DNA of 6,920 nucleotides from Clostridia bacterium (GTDB lineage Bacteria > Bacillota > Clostridia > Oscillospirales > CAG-272). Below the pieces are notes generated by a model. The model searched no databases and was not told the DNA's origin. It saw nothing but the letters and a program-made list of their open reading frames with translations. The stretch lies in contig JAGBTR010000300.1 of the NCBI GenBank assembly GCA_017631215.1, positions 1 through 6,920 of the forward strand, written 5' to 3'. Of the stretch, positions 6,353 through 6,920 are shown in pieces. The translations under genes were made by a program, and so were the position numbers. Each line of letters begins with the position of its first letter. Within the stretch, counting starts at the first letter, position 1.

Positions 6353-6814
6353 ATGGCAAACCAAACAAATAGTTTATCCCATACTAAATGGGTTTGTAAG
6401 TACCACATAGTATTCGTACCGAAGTACAGGAGGAAAATCATATACAATCAGTATCGCGCAGATTTGCAAGAGATAATCCGGACTCTGTGCAAATATAAAG
6501 GCGTAGAAATACTTGAGGGACATATGATGCCCGACCATGTGCACCTACTAATAAGTATACCACCAAAAATCAGCGTGTCAAGTTTCATGGGATATTTAAA
6601 AGGAAAAAGTGCATTGATGATGTTCGATAAACATGCAAACCTGAAATATAAGTTCGGGAACCGACACTTTTGGGCAGAAGGGTACTATGTATCGACGGTA
6701 GGACTTAACGAGAGCACCATAAGGAAGTATATCGAAGATCAAGAGAAACACGATATAGCACTTGACAAATTGAGCGTCAAGGAGTACGAAGACCCTTTTA
6801 AGGGTAGCAAGTAA
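6353..6814 (+). CDS. tnpA: IS200-type Y1 HUH transposase TnpA
   Basis: A complete 153-residue transposase that cuts and rejoins single-stranded DNA at the element ends through a 5'-phosphotyrosine link, acting as a dimer. The N-terminus CKYHIVFVPKYRRK (15-28) is typical. The HUH metal-binding motif is H62-V63-H64 within MPDHVHLL. The catalytic tyrosine is Y126 in TIRKYIEDQE, with Q130 four residues later, the same spacing as Y127 and Q131 of IS608 TnpA. The length matches the family (about 150 residues), so it looks intact and possibly active. AAAGGAG (6341-6347) precedes ATG 6353 by 5 bases. Codon use is AT-rich, unlike the upstream genes, which fits horizontal arrival. The last ten codons are part of a 30-base tandem repeat that extends past the stop. 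Confidence 0.97.
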   Translation: MANQTNSLSHTKWVCKYHIVFVPKYRRKIIYNQYRADLQEIIRTLCKYKGVEILEGHMMPDHVHLLISIPPKISVSSFMGYLKGKSALMMFDKHANLKYKFGNRHFWAEGYYVSTVGLNESTIRKYIEDQEKHDIALDKLSVKEYEDPFKGSK

Positions 6815-6844
6815 TACGAACGCCCTTTTAAGGGCGGCAAAAGT
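6785..6844 (+). repeat. 30-base tandem repeat across the tnpA stop codon
   Basis: Unit one (6785-6814) encodes YEDPFKGSK plus the TAA stop of tnpA. Unit two (6815-6844) follows directly in the same frame and would encode YERPFKGGKS. The units share TACGAA, then CCCTTTTAAGGG, then GCAA at identical offsets. Each contains a small inverted repeat with a TT loop, ACCCTT/AAGGGT (6792-6805) and GCCCTT/AAGGGC (6822-6835). The base changes in the flanking positions of each stem are compensated (A-T in one, G-C in the other). Confidence 0.85.
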
Positions 6845-6874
6845 GGCAAAGGCAATAGGCTTGAGTATACGAAA

Positions 6875-6896
6875 GCCAGCGGCTTGAGCCGCTGGC
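6875..6896 (+). repeat. Right-end hairpin of the IS200-type element
   Basis: GCCAGCGGC (6875-6883) and GCCGCTGGC (6888-6896) form a perfect 9-bp stem with the loop TTGA. It lies 60 bases after tnpA, the expected place for the right-end structure recognised by TnpA. It has no T-tract directly after it, so it is a poor terminator. Confidence 0.7.
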
Positions 6897-6906
6897 CGGT
6901 AGTATT

Positions 6907-6919
6907 GGGCTTTTAGCCC
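6907..6919 (+). repeat. Terminal small hairpin at the right edge
   Basis: GGGCT (6907-6911) and AGCCC (6915-6919) pair around TTT. It resembles the small TGCCT-TT-AGGCA hairpin at 6215-6226 near the left end, so the two may mark the outer limits of the element. The window stops one base later, so nothing beyond can be judged. Confidence 0.5.
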
Positions 6920-6920
6920 T

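Larger units (their letters stand above)
6207..6920 (+). mobile_element. IS200-type insertion sequence (IS200/IS605 family), tnpA only
   Basis: A Y1 HUH transposase gene is flanked by hairpins, the subterminal structures that this family uses instead of inverted terminal repeats. The left part holds hairpins at 6215-6226, 6232-6242 and 6254-6272. The right part holds them at 6875-6896 and 6907-6919. The element is more AT-rich in its coding part than the neighbours. About 710 bases, with one gene, is the usual size of an IS200 element. Both ends are estimates: the left boundary is somewhere around 6207-6250, and the right cleavage site is at or just beyond the window edge. No tnpB or guide RNA region is seen between tnpA and the right hairpins. 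A short shared motif (AGGC, TTGAG, CGAAA) precedes the main hairpin at both ends. Confidence 0.82.

Noticed and set aside
6099..6410. Open frame spanning the mannosidase end and the start of tnpA
   Set aside because: It crosses the terminator-like hairpin and the left end of the insertion sequence out of frame with both genes and encodes no recognisable motif.
6785..6844. The CCCTTTTAAGGG repeats as a CRISPR array or terminator pair
   Set aside because: There are only two directly abutting units with no spacers, and the T run is inside the inverted repeat rather than after it.

Overview
The window reads as a piece of a GC-rich Gram-positive genome, most likely a gut clostridium of the Oscillospiraceae/Ruminococcaceae kind. 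This is an inference from strong AAGGAGG-type Shine-Dalgarno sites, sigma-A promoters with TTGCAA/T and TATAAT boxes and a TG extension, U-tract hairpin terminators, and carbohydrate-enzyme content. No rRNA or other taxonomic marker is present, so the assignment is tentative. All real genes lie on the + strand.

Layout: (1) 1-194, the last 63 codons of a gene cut by the left edge, resembling the C-terminus of a five-bladed beta-propeller glycosidase (weak call), closed by a terminator at 196-234. (2) A 260-base intergenic region with two small inverted repeats and a clear promoter (386-414). (3) 455-3172, a 905-residue protein with two pectate-lyase-type right-handed beta-helix modules and a C-terminal beta-rich domain, with no signal peptide, closed by a terminator at 3179-3220. 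(4) A second promoter (3251-3279), a perfect 12-base palindrome just after the predicted transcription start, and a leader hairpin abutting the ribosome binding site. (5) 3353-6157, a 934-residue GH38 alpha-mannosidase with all expected metal and nucleophile residues and no signal peptide. (6) A 14-bp hairpin (6176-6206), then an IS200-type insertion sequence with a complete 153-residue Y1 HUH transposase (6353-6814) and end hairpins on both sides, reaching the right edge of the window.

The first three genes look like an intracellular glycan-degradation locus. Each large gene has its own promoter and terminator, so they appear to be separate units rather than one operon. The alpha-mannosidase would trim mannose from imported oligosaccharides. 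The beta-helix protein probably acts on, or binds, a sugar chain of the same diet, but its reaction cannot be read from the sequence. The insertion sequence is clearly more AT-rich than its surroundings and is a later arrival.

The items most worth a second look are the double beta-helix cytoplasmic protein, the palindrome and hairpin in the mannosidase leader, the 30-bp tandem duplication of the tnpA 3' end, and the placement of the insertion sequence directly after a terminator-like hairpin. I see no CRISPR array, tRNA, rRNA or convincingly new multi-gene system.
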